A DNA stretch of 64,000 bases from Pyropia haitanensis (lineage: Eukaryota > Rhodophyta > Bangiophyceae > Bangiales > Bangiaceae). The translations under genes were made by a program, and so were the position numbers. A model generated the notes under the pieces. The model did no database searches and was not told the origin of the DNA. It saw only the letters and a list, made by a program, of their open reading frames with translations. The DNA lies in assembly GCA_008729055.1 (NCBI GenBank), contig SDUX01000007.1:2714064-2778063 (forward strand), given 5' to 3'. This document shows, in pieces, positions 10,847 through 20,165 of this stretch (positions within the stretch are counted from its first letter, which is position 1; each line of letters starts with the position of its first letter).

Positions 10847-13639
10847 TCAGGCTTTGAACTCGCGGGTCATCACCGACAGGCCCACCCGGTGCGGGTCCCC
10901 GCCGGCGCCACCGCTGACCATTGCGTGGATGCGGCTAAGCTCGCCAGCCATCGCCGCCACCGCCAGCGAGGAGTGCGAGCCTCGCTCTTCCTGCACGGAA
11001 TAAACCAGCACCTCGACCCACTGCACCTGCGCGCCGCGCTGCAGGTCGTCAGCCGGGCCACCGCCGCCAAATAGCGTGCCCGTCACAGCCTGCAGCACCT
11101 CCGTGACGGTCAAGCCACCGGCGCGGTCGCCGGCAGCGACGGCGACCTCGGATAGCGCCCTCAGCCGTCTGGGGTGCAGCAGCGAGTAGAAGACGACCGA
11201 GCGCACGAAGCGCAGCCAGGACATGAGCGGCACCGCCTGCACGCCCGAGCACTGGTAGGAAGGCCAAAAGTTCCAGCCGAAATAGCACTCGCGCGCCACC
11301 ATGTGGGCGGCGTACTCCCGCACCGTCGGCGACCCCAGCAGCCCGTCCCGCGGGTTGAGCTCCCGCAGCACCATCGCCAGAGCCCGCTTCTCGGTCGCCA
11401 CGTCCACAAAAGTGACGGGCGGCGACGACGAGTTCGTGCTGGCCATCCGTGACGGTATGCGGCCGCCAATGAACTTGGTCGTATACGCCAAGGACATCAT
11501 GCTGGTCCAGATGGCATCCGAGACGACAGTGGTAAAGTCTAGCCACGACGCGCCCGCAGTCTTGGCTGTGGACGCCTTGGAGATGCGCATGACCTTGCGC
11601 GACACCGCGATCGTCTCAACGTAGTAGTCAAGCGGGGAGTCGCTGATGTCCCAGCAGTTCGTCAGGGGGTCAGCCCCGGTGATGCCAGCACGGTCATCGT
11701 CAGTTGCAAAGGGAGTATTCTTCGCCACCGACTGCGCAAAAGCAAGGCGCTCAGCGTCCGACTTGAAATCACCGTACCCGTACCGAATCGCAGCGTGGTC
11801 GTACGCCCCAATGGTCGGAGACGCGTAGAACGCCTGGTCCGCAGGGTTCTCCCGCACAAAGGTAGGGAGGTAGTCCATCACGCTGGAAGAAGCGCCGTTG
11901 GCCTGCACCCAGGCCTTGTCCGACAGCTTGGCAAACGGCACGCTGGCGGACGCACGGAAGTTGTGGCGGAGGCCAAGAACGTGGCCGACTTCGTGCATCA
12001 CCACCTCCAGCATTGTCTGCTCAAGAACCTCGGCCAACACGCCGGCGGCCGGCTCGCCCATGGCGCCCATGTGTCCATCGGCCTTGTCCACCCACGACCC
12101 GACTCCCGGGCGGGAGACAGTGTCAACTTGATCAGCCTCGGCCACCGCCAGGGCGCCCAGCATCCTCAGCGACCGAGCACGCATCTGCACCTTCTCAGAC
12201 TCCATCGATTGCCGGGTCACATTGCCGGCGAACATGCTCTTGGCAATAGGCGAAAAGGCCTCATTGACGTCAGACGCGACGGCTTGCACAAAGTTGGCGG
12301 CCAGCATCACACTCCCCTTGACGATCTCCCCCGTACGGGGGTCCGCTTCAGACGGCCCCATGGCGTAGGCGGGGCCCAGGTTGGGCGCCCACGTAATCGT
12401 CGTGTACCGCGCGTCGCCCAACGAGTAGTCGGCCGGCCAGTCCCTGTCGCCAGGCAAGACGGCTTGGATGGAGCCGGGGCGGCCGGCCCGCGCAAACGCC
12501 TTGTCCCACTCCTCCACCCCGCGCTTGACGGTCGCCCGCCACTCGACCGGCACAGTCGGGTCAACGTAAAACGTGATGGGCCCCTTGGCCAGGTCCCACC
12601 GGTTGATGAACGTGCGCTTGAGCGTCCCGCCGTCCATGTCATCCGCAGAGATGAAACTGGTCCCAAAGTATCCGACGCGGCTGTCCGCTACGCGAGTCTC
12701 CATGGGCTTGTCCGGGAGAGCAAGGATACTGTAGCGCACCGAAGAGGCAAACTTGTTCTCCAGCGACAGCATACTGTAACCTATGCTCGTCACGCTCCGC
12801 CGCCACATCTGCACGTCCAACTCGACGTTGCGCGGGTAGGCCGTGGCCTTGACAAAGCGGTGGCTCTGCTGCCAGGAGCCACGATTCCGCCCGTTATTGT
12901 CCGAGACGATGTCCAAGCCGTGCTCCACCCATGGCGTCGCGTCCAGCAGGTACGAGTCGCCGAAGGAGCGCACCGGAAAGCTTCGCACCCAGCCGGGGAA
13001 GTACCCCTCACGAAGGGAGGTGGTCATTGGCGAGTCGTCCTTCTCCGCCCGCAGGTCAAACAGCGGGCGGTACAGGTCCAGAGAATCGTGGCGGCCTTCG
13101 CTCTTGCGCAACGCAAAGACAGTCTTCCACACGTTGTTGGCCGGGTTGCCCGTCAGATCTAGCTCCGCATCGCCCGCCGTGACCATCGCCAGGATCATGA
13201 ACGGCGTGTCCAGCAGCTTCTTGGGGACTTCCAGCAGCACCCTGCCAGACGCAAGACCCTTGCCAGAGTGCAACGTAAAGTAGCCACGGTGGTGGTCAAA
13301 CAGATGGCCCACAGGCAGCGGGGGCATCGAGCTTGTGTGGTTCTCCTTCAGCTCCTCGATCAACTTGGCGGTGGCCGGGTCAGCCGACTCGTTGACCGCG
13401 GCGGCGGCCTCATGGTCGACCGCGTGCAGCAGGCCATCAGGGGCCACAACGGCGCTCCGAGCAGCCGGCTGAAGCCAGCCGCCGCCACGGCTGCCGCCCG
13501 CGCCAGCCGAGATGACCGACGTCAGCAAGCCAAGCCCGGTGGCGCCGACCAGCGCGCCCGCCACAGTAGCTACCACGGTAGAGCGGAAGGGGTGCGTCGA
13601 CGGCGACGCCGGGGCACCCACAGACGAACGGCCCGCCAT
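10847..13639 (-). CDS. Membrane-anchored zinc metalloprotease of the DUF5117/Met-zincin (DUF4953) family
   Basis: Predicted zinc endopeptidase of a family best known from bacteria. From ATG at 13639 (context ACCATGGCG) it has 930 residues. Residues 21-44 are hydrophobic (TVVATVAGALVGATGLGLL), a signal anchor or uncleaved signal peptide, so the catalytic part should sit outside the cytosol. Residues about 110-330 match the DUF5117-type region (RGYFTLHSGKG, GYFPGWVRSF). The catalytic part carries HEVGHVLGLRH, with zinc ligands His549, His553 and His559 and catalytic Glu550. A Met-turn follows, SSSVMDYLP, with Met588. This is the HExxHxxGxxH...Met arrangement of metzincins. The C-terminus (10847-11400) includes a Trp/Tyr-rich CYFGWNFWPSY segment. 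An in-frame ATG at 13816 would add 59 poorly conserved residues; I prefer 13639. The frame is unbroken and has no intron. The substrate is unknown. Confidence 0.9.
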   Translation of the reverse strand: MAGRSSVGAPASPSTHPFRSTVVATVAGALVGATGLGLLTSVISAGAGGSRGGGWLQPAARSAVVAPDGLLHAVDHEAAAAVNESADPATAKLIEELKENHTSSMPPLPVGHLFDHHRGYFTLHSGKGLASGRVLLEVPKKLLDTPFMILAMVTAGDAELDLTGNPANNVWKTVFALRKSEGRHDSLDLYRPLFDLRAEKDDSPMTTSLREGYFPGWVRSFPVRSFGDSYLLDATPWVEHGLDIVSDNNGRNRGSWQQSHRFVKATAYPRNVELDVQMWRRSVTSIGYSMLSLENKFASSVRYSILALPDKPMETRVADSRVGYFGTSFISADDMDGGTLKRTFINRWDLAKGPITFYVDPTVPVEWRATVKRGVEEWDKAFARAGRPGSIQAVLPGDRDWPADYSLGDARYTTITWAPNLGPAYAMGPSEADPRTGEIVKGSVMLAANFVQAVASDVNEAFSPIAKSMFAGNVTRQSMESEKVQMRARSLRMLGALAVAEADQVDTVSRPGVGSWVDKADGHMGAMGEPAAGVLAEVLEQTMLEVVMHEVGHVLGLRHNFRASASVPFAKLSDKAWVQANGASSSVMDYLPTFVRENPADQAFYASPTIGAYDHAAIRYGYGDFKSDAERLAFAQSVAKNTPFATDDDRAGITGADPLTNCWDISDSPLDYYVETIAVSRKVMRISKASTAKTAGASWLDFTTVVSDAIWTSMMSLAYTTKFIGGRIPSRMASTNSSSPPVTFVDVATEKRALAMVLRELNPRDGLLGSPTVREYAAHMVARECYFGWNFWPSYQCSGVQAVPLMSWLRFVRSVVFYSLLHPRRLRALSEVAVAAGDRAGGLTVTEVLQAVTGTLFGGGGPADDLQRGAQVQWVEVLVYSVQEERGSHSSLAVAAMAGELSRIHAMVSGGAGGDPHRVGLSVMTREFKA

Positions 13640-14399
13640 GGTGACCAGCCCCACAGCGAGTGCGGCAGAGAGAGTGGTGTGCCGGGCTCGGCTGCCGTGG
13701 GGGCAGGGGGATGGGTGGATGCGGAGGCAGTCGCCGCCTCCCACGGCGCGCACAGACGCCGCAGTCTTATGGGCGATGCACCGCCCAAAACCGCCCCCCA
13801 AACGGTGGCCGACCACCGTTTGGCACGCAGCGGAACGGTGTGTCCTCTCCGCAAAACCCCCTGCGCCGCGACGCTACGGCTGCGGGCCTGGCTTGTCACC
13901 ACGGATGCGGCGGCGGGGGAACGCCGCATGTGGCACGCCCCCAAGGTCCCCGGCAAAGCTCCTGCCGGGGGCCTACAGTATGTACCTTCCATGATGGGTC
14001 TGGCCAGACGGATACGTACACATAAACGAGGCGGGATTCCGACCGGCGGCGGACTCGCACGGTTCCCCAGGGCCCTTGCGACGTTGCCGTCGACGGGGAA
14101 TACAGGAGTCACTGCTGGGTGGGCCCGTCCGCACGGCTTGTGCGCACGCCGCGACGCCCCTGCGGTGGGCCCGACCCCACATCGGCGCCCCCTGTCGCGG
14201 CCCCAATATGGCGTGCGCTCGCCGCCACCGTGGACTGCCGTGCGCTGGTTCATCCTTGCGCCGACAGCTCCGCCGTGGTGATCAGCGCACCCCCGTCGCG
14301 CGGGGCGTGCACGCCATAGAGGGCGGCGGGGGAGAGGAGGCGCGGCTGGTGGGGTGCGTCGGCGCGCCCCGCCCGGGGACGCGTCGCGGCCGCCGCCGC
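13640..14399. other. Upstream region of the metalloprotease, no recognisable gene
   Basis: About 760 bases 5' of the minus-strand metalloprotease. Open frames exist on both strands but none has family motifs. Composition is less extreme around 13,780-14,040. It presumably holds the protease promoter and perhaps the start region of a plus-strand gene to the right. Confidence 0.4.
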
Positions 14400-16300
14400 T
14401 ACGCGCGTGCCGTCGGCACCGCTGATGCTGCCGACCACGACGACGAAGGGAGCGTCGGCGCACCAACAGCCGAGGCCTCTAGTGACAGTGGCGCCCCGCC
14501 GCTGTCGCGACGACGGACACAGCGGATCGCCCAGCAGCTGGCAGGTGCGCGGCAATCCTATGGTAAATGCCATACCGCATGACCCGGTTCGCGTCCAACA
14601 GTAGACGCTGTCAGACCACCGGCGTGGCGCCCGAATTGGGGGGGTCGGAGCCCGCGAGCCGGCCTTTCCTCGAGGGTGCCCCGGCTGACGAGGGGGCGCA
14701 AGAGCCCGCGACCGAGTCGGCGGCGCCCGCGGCCGTGGGGGGGGCAGGGGGGGGGGGGGCAGAGGGACCGACGGGGGAGCGACGGCAGCGCCACGGGGGC
14801 GCAAACGGGAATTACCGCCACGCCTGCACTAGACTTCAACCCCAGGTCGAGGTCCCAGGGCGCCGCGCCCACGGAGGCACCTGTGGGTGAGGGGAGGGGA
14901 TAGCCGACGCGGGTTCGCCACCACGGGCGCGCGGGGCGCCACCGCCAGCAAGGGCGCCGCCCCAGACAGCGCCAGCCCCGCTACCACCCGCCGTGCCGCC
15001 CGCCGCGCATGCCGCCGCGACCCAACCGCCCGGCAGCGCGGAGGCCGCCGCCACCACATCGGCGTCTGCCGCTACGCCGCCGTCGCCATCTGCCGCCGTG
15101 GCCACGCCCACGCGGCCCGCCACGGCCGCGGCCGCCCCGCCGCAGCCGCGGTGCGCCTCGGCGGCGGCAGGCCGCAGCGGCAGTGGTGGGCGTGAGGGGG
15201 ACGACGTGGGGGGCACCGCCCCCACCCCCGCCAAGCTTCACCCCCCCCCCCCTCCCGGCGCCAGGAACGCCGTCAGAGGCGACGCCACCAGCGCGGGCGA
15301 GGTGCCAGGCGCCAACACCACACCAGCCGACTACCGCACCCCCAGCGGCAACAGTACCGACACCCTTCGCACACCGGCCGCCGACCTAGCACCGTCGTTC
15401 GCCACCGCCCGCCGCACAGACGCGAGAAGCCATTACGGCGTCGGCGCGGGGGGGTGGAGGTGGAGACTCTGGTGACGGTGGGGGAAGGGACTGGGAAGGA
15501 CGCGCCCCTCCCGGCCAGCACCGCCCCCCCTCCGCCGCAACACCACCCCCAACCGCAACGCCGCCGCCGGCCACCGCTAACGCACACGTCGCCGACAGGC
15601 CGTCTTCCGCCGTCAGCCCATTCCCGATCGGCGCCAGAGCCGGCAGGCGCCGCCGCCACCGCCCCGCCGCCGCCGTGACCCGCCGCGGCGCCTGGCGTGA
15701 GAGGCGGCGGCGGCAGCGCCGGTGATGGTGGCGGGGCACACGGAGAGGGATGGCCCCCCCCGCTCATCACCATCACCACGTCCCACACGCCCACCCCCGA
15801 GCGCCGCGCCGCCCGCCATCGCCAGCATACTCGCCGCCGTCGGCCCAGCCGCTGCCGCCAGCCCCCAGCCGGTCGTCGTCGCTACGGGCGCCGGAGCCGG
15901 CGGCCGCCGTCACCACCGCCACCACCGCGCCGCCGGCGCCGCGATCGACCGCGCCGCCGGTGCCGGGGCAGGCGGCTGTGCCGCCCGGCTTCATGGGGGA
16001 GTTGGCAGAGGAAGATCGGCCGTCTCCGCCAAACGCCTGCCCCCTCAGACCGCCGTCAGCGGCCTCTGCCCAGCCGCGCGCCGCGACCAAAACGTTGGCC
16101 GCCGCCGACGCCCATTGCCGCCGCCCCGCCACGTCCGGCGGCCGCTGCCGCCCTCGCCGCGCCGGCGACGTCGGCCGCCGCTGCGTTGACACGGGGGACG
16201 GAGGCGGCAACGCCGGTGGTGATGGGCGGGCGCGTGAGGGGTAGCCGCCTCCGCTGGCCCAGCAACACCCCCGCCCACAGCGCCATGACCCCCGACTATC
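14400..16300 (+). CDS. Fragmented Ala/Pro/Thr-rich coding region, unrecognised
   Basis: I do not recognise a family. Plus-strand segments with strongly G/C third positions follow one another in changing frames. They are an acidic-to-basic stretch ending RRRTQRIAQQLAG (to about 14,555), TGVAPELGGSEPASRPFLEG (about 14,618-14,760), ALDFNPRSRSQGAAPTEAPVG (about 14,826-14,890), a long Ala/Thr/Pro stretch (about 14,990-15,440), FMGELAEEDRPSPPN within Pro/Ala sequence (15,750-16,130), and RWPSNTPAHSAMTPDYPSV (to about 16,300). Shifts coincide with G or C runs (for example 14,738-14,760). This would fit a secreted or cell-wall-like low-complexity protein, or a decayed gene. The right end runs into the inverted-repeat element at about 16,310, which may truncate it. 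Minus-strand frames are also open here, so strand assignment is tentative. Confidence 0.3.
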
Positions 16301-16309
16301 CGTCCGTCT

Positions 16310-16978
16310 GCAAATCAGGGTTGCGTCGTTACACCCGAACCAGACCAGCGTTACGCGAATACGGTGCAATTGCAGTTTCCGAAACCGAACGCGGTTCGGG
16401 TAGAATTACAACAGCGTTATTGCAATTCTACCAATCGTCTCATTCAAAATAGGAGCACACAAAAATAAAAATATGGCGGCGGCTCTATATCGCCCCCACC
16501 TGGAGCTGTCAACAGAGCGCAGTGGATGCGGAGTGTCCATCGTGAGCTGCCGCGCGGCGCAGTTCAGTGACAACCGACTGGCAGCGGCCACAAGCCGCTC
16601 CAGCAACGTATCCCCCATGTGCGGTTGCAGAGGCAGTGCGGCAAGGTCCTCGAAACGGCCAGGCGGTGCACCTGCTCCCGCCAGCGGTTCGCCGAGCAAT
16701 GGGACGGGTGGCCTGTCGGGATTCGTGTTATCTATGACCACGGTGGAGCAAGAGCGTGCTGCGACTCTGTGTGCAAGATGGACGTTCCAGGACGGCCCGG
16801 CACAACCTTGCGACGCACGTGTGGACGTCCTCAAATACAGCACAACGTGGCCAAGTTAGTGCCACGTGTATTCGCTGCATGTGTCGTTCGGGTCGAACGT
16901 CTACGCAGTTCGGCAAATCCGCCGTATTCGCGAAACCGAACGCCGAATGGAATCGCCCCCCCACCAACCCTGCTGCAA
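16310..16978. mobile_element. Small element with imperfect terminal inverted repeats
   Basis: CAGGGTTG at 16316-16323 followed 30 bases later by CGCGAATACGG at 16354-16364 is mirrored by CCGTATTCGCG at 16922-16932 followed 32 bases later by CAACCCTG at 16965-16972. Matching order, orientation and spacing indicate degenerate termini of a roughly 670-bp DNA element. Base composition is markedly more AT-rich than around it. No target duplication could be recognised. The exact ends are estimates. Confidence 0.45.
16406..16843 (-). pseudogene. Possible captured fragment of a polynucleotide-kinase-like P-loop protein
   Basis: A 145-codon minus frame inside the inverted-repeat element contains STVVIDNTNPD (about 16,720-16,752), resembling the kinase-domain motif of polynucleotide kinase 3'-phosphatase and related P-loop kinases. 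Immediately downstream the family pattern continues better in the next frame (RWREQVHRLAVSRTLPHCLC), suggesting a frameshifted relic. No P-loop is visible upstream. The similarity is short and may be chance. The plus strand also has an open frame here (from 16,619). Confidence 0.25.
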
Positions 16979-17016
16979 ATTGCGACCACCGACCTCTAAT
17001 TGCGACTCCCGATTTC

Positions 17017-17454
17017 CACAGTGTTTTCCTATGAAACCGGGTTTTCTCACACCGACAGAAGGGGCATCAGGCACCTTTCCGCCCCAGAAAGGCTGGTAAA
17101 GAAAAATGCTGGGCAAGAAATGTTCATACCACTGGACGCGCCAAGTCGAGGGCTACCCAAACGTATGTGCAGGCGCGCAAACGCCCGTCAGCAGCCTGAG
17201 CTGTGCCCCCTCAGGTGCTCCACGCGACGTCCCCGAAGAAGGGCCACATATAAATTACAACATACAATTCCGGTGTGTATGACCCATCTGGCCGATATCC
17301 TGCCCAGCCGGGCAGACGTGCAGCACGTAGGGTGCCCTCATCCTCCATGCCACACCGTCCCGGCCATCGCCGGGGCAACTCGCCCCCACCAGGGCCCACG
17401 CCCGGCTTCCTGAGGGTGACGGGCACTCTCCGGCCGGCTCCCTGACAGGCAGTC
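17017..17454 (+). other. 5' non-coding part of the pogo-like element
   Basis: About 440 bases between the left terminus and the probable transposase start. It holds a moderately AT-rich patch (ACATATAAATTACAACA near 17,248-17,264) that could be a TATA-type promoter. No open frame with transposase similarity lies here. Confidence 0.4.
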
Positions 17455-18184
17455 ATGGTCGCCGGGTCTTCCCGCGGCGGCCGGGCCGCCGGCCAGCCCT
17501 CTGGACCCGAGGTGGGCTCCTCCCCCCCCCCCCCCCCCCACCTACCAAGCGCACCCCGGAGCAGCGGAAGCTGATGGCGGACCTCGCGTCCAAGGGCAAG
17601 AGCGCGGCAGAGATTATGGCGGCCGCCTCAGTATCGAGGTCGGCCGCCCGCCACGCCATCAACTCTGTCGGGCAGACGTCCTCACCGGGACGCAAGCCGT
17701 TCTTTCTGCCGGAGGAGGAGGAGCTGCTGGCGAGATACGTCCGGACAAGGGCTCTGATTGGCACGGGGCTGACGCGGGACGCCTTCCTCGACACGTGCGA
17801 AGAGTACATCCTGGCGTTATCCCCTGAACGTCAGGCTACGGCGAGGGCAAGGTTCAACGCGAAGACGAGGCCCGGTAAAGATTTTTTTAGCTCTTTCTTA
17901 AGCCGTTGGCCAGCCTTGAAGCGGTACAGAGTTGGCACGCTCGAGGACGCGAGGGCCAAGAACTCGAGGCCAGACGTCCTCGCCCGGCGGTTCGCCACTG
18001 TGCAGCTGTGCATGCGCGACCTGGGCATCAAGCACGGGCGTTAGCTGTTCAACATGGATGAAACTCATGTGCGAGCGCGAGACCTGCTGCAAGGCGCTCG
18101 CGTGTCCATTGTCAGGCCGGTGGGCATGGACCAGCCCGAGGTCATCGCGCCGTCCCTCGGCAGTAGGGCATCAGGGTGCACTGT
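17455..18184 (+). pseudogene. Transposase, N-terminal part (HTH domains and first catalytic Asp)
   Basis: The probable start is ATG 17455. A C18 run (17522-17539) then needs one extra base to enter the frame PTKRTPEQRKLMADLASKG. A psq-type helix-turn-helix (SAAEIMAAASVSRSAARHAI) and a Tc5/CENP-B-type DNA-binding region (PGKDFFSSFLSRWPALKRYR) follow. An in-frame TAG at 18042-18044 interrupts the protein. The frame then resumes directly with LFNMDETHVRARDL, carrying the first catalytic Asp of the DDE/D domain. The sequence is cut at 18184 within the DDE domain (GCTV) by a nested insertion. Confidence 0.88.
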
Positions 18185-18692
18185 TGTAAGGATATGCCCC
18201 TTAAATCCCCAAGACTGGAGCCTAGGGGATAAGGACTGGGGCCTCTCCTTCCCTGTCCTTCTCAGCCAACTCCTTCCAAGACGCATCAACTCCAAAGTAA
18301 TCTGGGGCATGCCGCGGTGTCCGTCCGATAATCTACTACTAACGGACGGTCAGCACGGGAGCCGCGGATTGGCTAACCGACACTACCCTGACTCATCTGC
18401 CGACGGGTACAGTCTCCAACGGATCAACGGACTAACGGACCAAAAGACGAGCCACATCTCTGACGCGTCAGCAAGCCGGAACAATCTCCCCGTGGACCAA
18501 TGGGAGCGACAAGACTTGCTGACCCACGGGAGATATTCGACCCGAAGACTGGCGTCTGCTTACACGCCTCTGAGGCTTTTCGGGTCGAATGGCGCGTGGG
18601 GCCAGCCGCGCGGCGCTACGAGCGCCGCACACCGTCCCCCCCCCCGTTTGGGGCTTTCTGGTGGGGCGCCTTGGGGCGCACACGCCCACCCT

Positions 18693-18729
18693 TGCTTTGT
18701 TCTGAGAGCCCATGCTTTGTTTTGAGAGC
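18693..18729 (+). repeat. Direct repeat upstream of the LTR TATA box
   Basis: TGCTTTGTTYTGAGAGC occurs twice at a 20-bp period, about 70-105 bases before the TATA box. Short tandem enhancer-like repeats in this position are common in LTR U3 regions. Confidence 0.6.
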
Positions 18730-18797
18730 TTTGGTGCCTTCCACCGGCACGACGGGCAATTGCATGCTTTGAGGCACCCTGGGTGCCCCCCTGGGGG

Positions 18798-18805
18798 TAT
18801 ATAAT
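18798..18805 (+). promoter_or_regulatory. TATA box of the LTR
   Basis: TATATAAT in otherwise GC-rich sequence, 250 bases before the LTR's 3' end, the expected spacing for U3/R. Transcription would run rightwards. Confidence 0.6.
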
Positions 18806-19046
18806 GCGTGAGTGTGGGCGCCACCGGGAGAGACCTCGGGGGAACAACCACAGACAGAGACACAAAGACCTCCTTTACCTTCGACCCCCTCGACCCTCAC
18901 CGACGTCACGCCCATCCTCTTCCCCACCCCCATCACCGTCATCCCACCCGTCACCTTCCCCGCGCCCGGCATCCTCATTGGTGCACGGGTTGCTGACACC
19001 GGCGCCAGTACGTTGAGGGCTGCCCGTGTGTGGGTGGTGCCTCACA

Positions 19047-20165
19047 ACTGTGGCGTTTACAGTGTCCCCCAGCGGGAGTGTAGCGCCACACTTTGCGGTG
19101 GTGGAGGGGAGCGGGCCCGGTCACGCTCTCGTGACCGTTGCGGAAGATGGAGGCTCCCGGCAGGTCGCCCTCGCGCCAAGGCTCAACGATGGGGCGGTGG
19201 TGGTTCGGCGCAAGCCGCCGGGCTTTGAAAAGGCCGTCTTTGACCTGTTCGCGGCAATAATCGCCCAGTGGGCTAAGCAGTGTTTCCCCAATGAGGAAAA
19301 GCTGCTGTGTCTGGATGGGGCGAAGGTTCATCAGTCTGTGGCTGGGCTGCTCGCGCTGCAGAAGGGCAAGGTGACAGTGATTGCTGAACCATCCAGGATG
19401 AGCCACGTCTTGCAGGCGCTTGACACGCCCTCCCTCTTCGGAAGATTCCAGCCAGCGGTGCGGCGCGGCATCCGGACATAAGGCGAGGCTTGCGTTGAGG
19501 AGGGACGCCGGTTCAACGTGTTGGACCTGATGGATTGCGCTCGAGCCGCAGCGCTGGAAGCTTTTACAGAGCTCACTCTCGCGTCGGCCTTCCAGCGTGT
19601 TGGATTATGGCCGCTAGACCCTTCGAGGGTGTCACAGGAGATGCTCAAGAAAGGCGCCGACCAACCCGCGCTGGACGTGGACCTGGCGCTGCTGGCCGCG
19701 CGTCTGGTGCCTGTCGTCCGCAAGGACATGGCGCAGCCGGTGGTGACGAACGGGATACTGTCGACGGCCGGGACCGCGGTGGTGCTCACTGCGCCTCAGG
19801 TCATCCAGGCGCTGCAGGACTTAGAGAAGGGCAAGCTGGATAAGGCTGAGGCCAACGAAAGCGGCAAGCGCGCACGCGAGCAGCGGGCATCCGACAAACT
19901 GGCCGAGAAGGCCGCCAAGGACGCAGCTGCCAAGCGTAGGAGGGCGGAGCTGGTTTGGCGCCAGGTCTGCCAGCTGTCGGCCGAGGTGGCCCAGCTGAGG
20001 GTGTCTGCCGTGCTGCCAACCCCACGCAAGCAAACACATTGTCTGCGCGCCGCGCGCCAGCGGCGACGGGTGGGCTCTGTCGAGAGTGCGGCCCCCTTCT
20101 CTGTGCTGTGGTGGCAGGTCGGCCAGCTGGCTGCTTGTGTTGCTCGAGGCTCGACTGGGCCTTGA
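19047..20165 (+). pseudogene. Transposase, C-terminal part (rest of DDE/D domain and tail)
   Basis: Continues the transposase in the same frame after the insertion: TVAFTVSPSGSVAPHFAVVEG, then LLCLDGAKVHQ with the second catalytic Asp. VLQALDTPSLFGRFQ follows with the third Asp, 35 residues intervening (a DD35D spacing). A TAA at 19479-19481 interrupts, after which the frame continues with AFQRVGLWPLDPSRV, the family's post-catalytic motif. A Lys/Ala-rich charged segment (about 19,820-19,950, possibly coiled coil) leads to TGA at 20163-20165. With two stops, one slip and an insertion this copy is not functional. Confidence 0.88.

Larger units (their letters stand above)
18185..19046. mobile_element. 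Solo-LTR-like insertion (862 bp, TG...CA) in the transposase gene
   Basis: It begins TGTAAGGATATGCCCC and ends GGTGCCTCACA, the TG...CA ends typical of retrotransposon LTRs. The last six bases at each end form an imperfect inverted repeat (TGTAAG/CTCACA). It is flanked by a perfect 5-bp direct repeat ACTGT at 18180-18184 and 19047-19051. Removing the insert plus one ACTGT joins the transposase exactly in frame (GCTVAFTVSPSG). Inside are a 17-bp direct repeat (18693-18709 and 18713-18729) and a TATATAAT box at 18798-18805, as expected for U3. No gag or pol genes and no second LTR are seen, so it is best read as a solo LTR left by LTR-LTR recombination. Orientation is plus if the TATA box marks U3. 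Confidence 0.8.

Noticed and set aside
11795..13162. 455-codon plus-strand frame opposite the metalloprotease
   Set aside because: It is an Arg/His/Gly-rich mirror of the minus-strand protease frame.
13640..13816. N-terminal extension of the metalloprotease to ATG 13816
   Set aside because: The extra 59 residues lack conserved features and the ATG at 13639 has a better initiation context directly before the hydrophobic anchor. It cannot be fully excluded.
13640..14100. tRNA or other structured RNA gene
   Set aside because: I looked for A/B box and cloverleaf patterns in the non-coding stretches and found none convincing.
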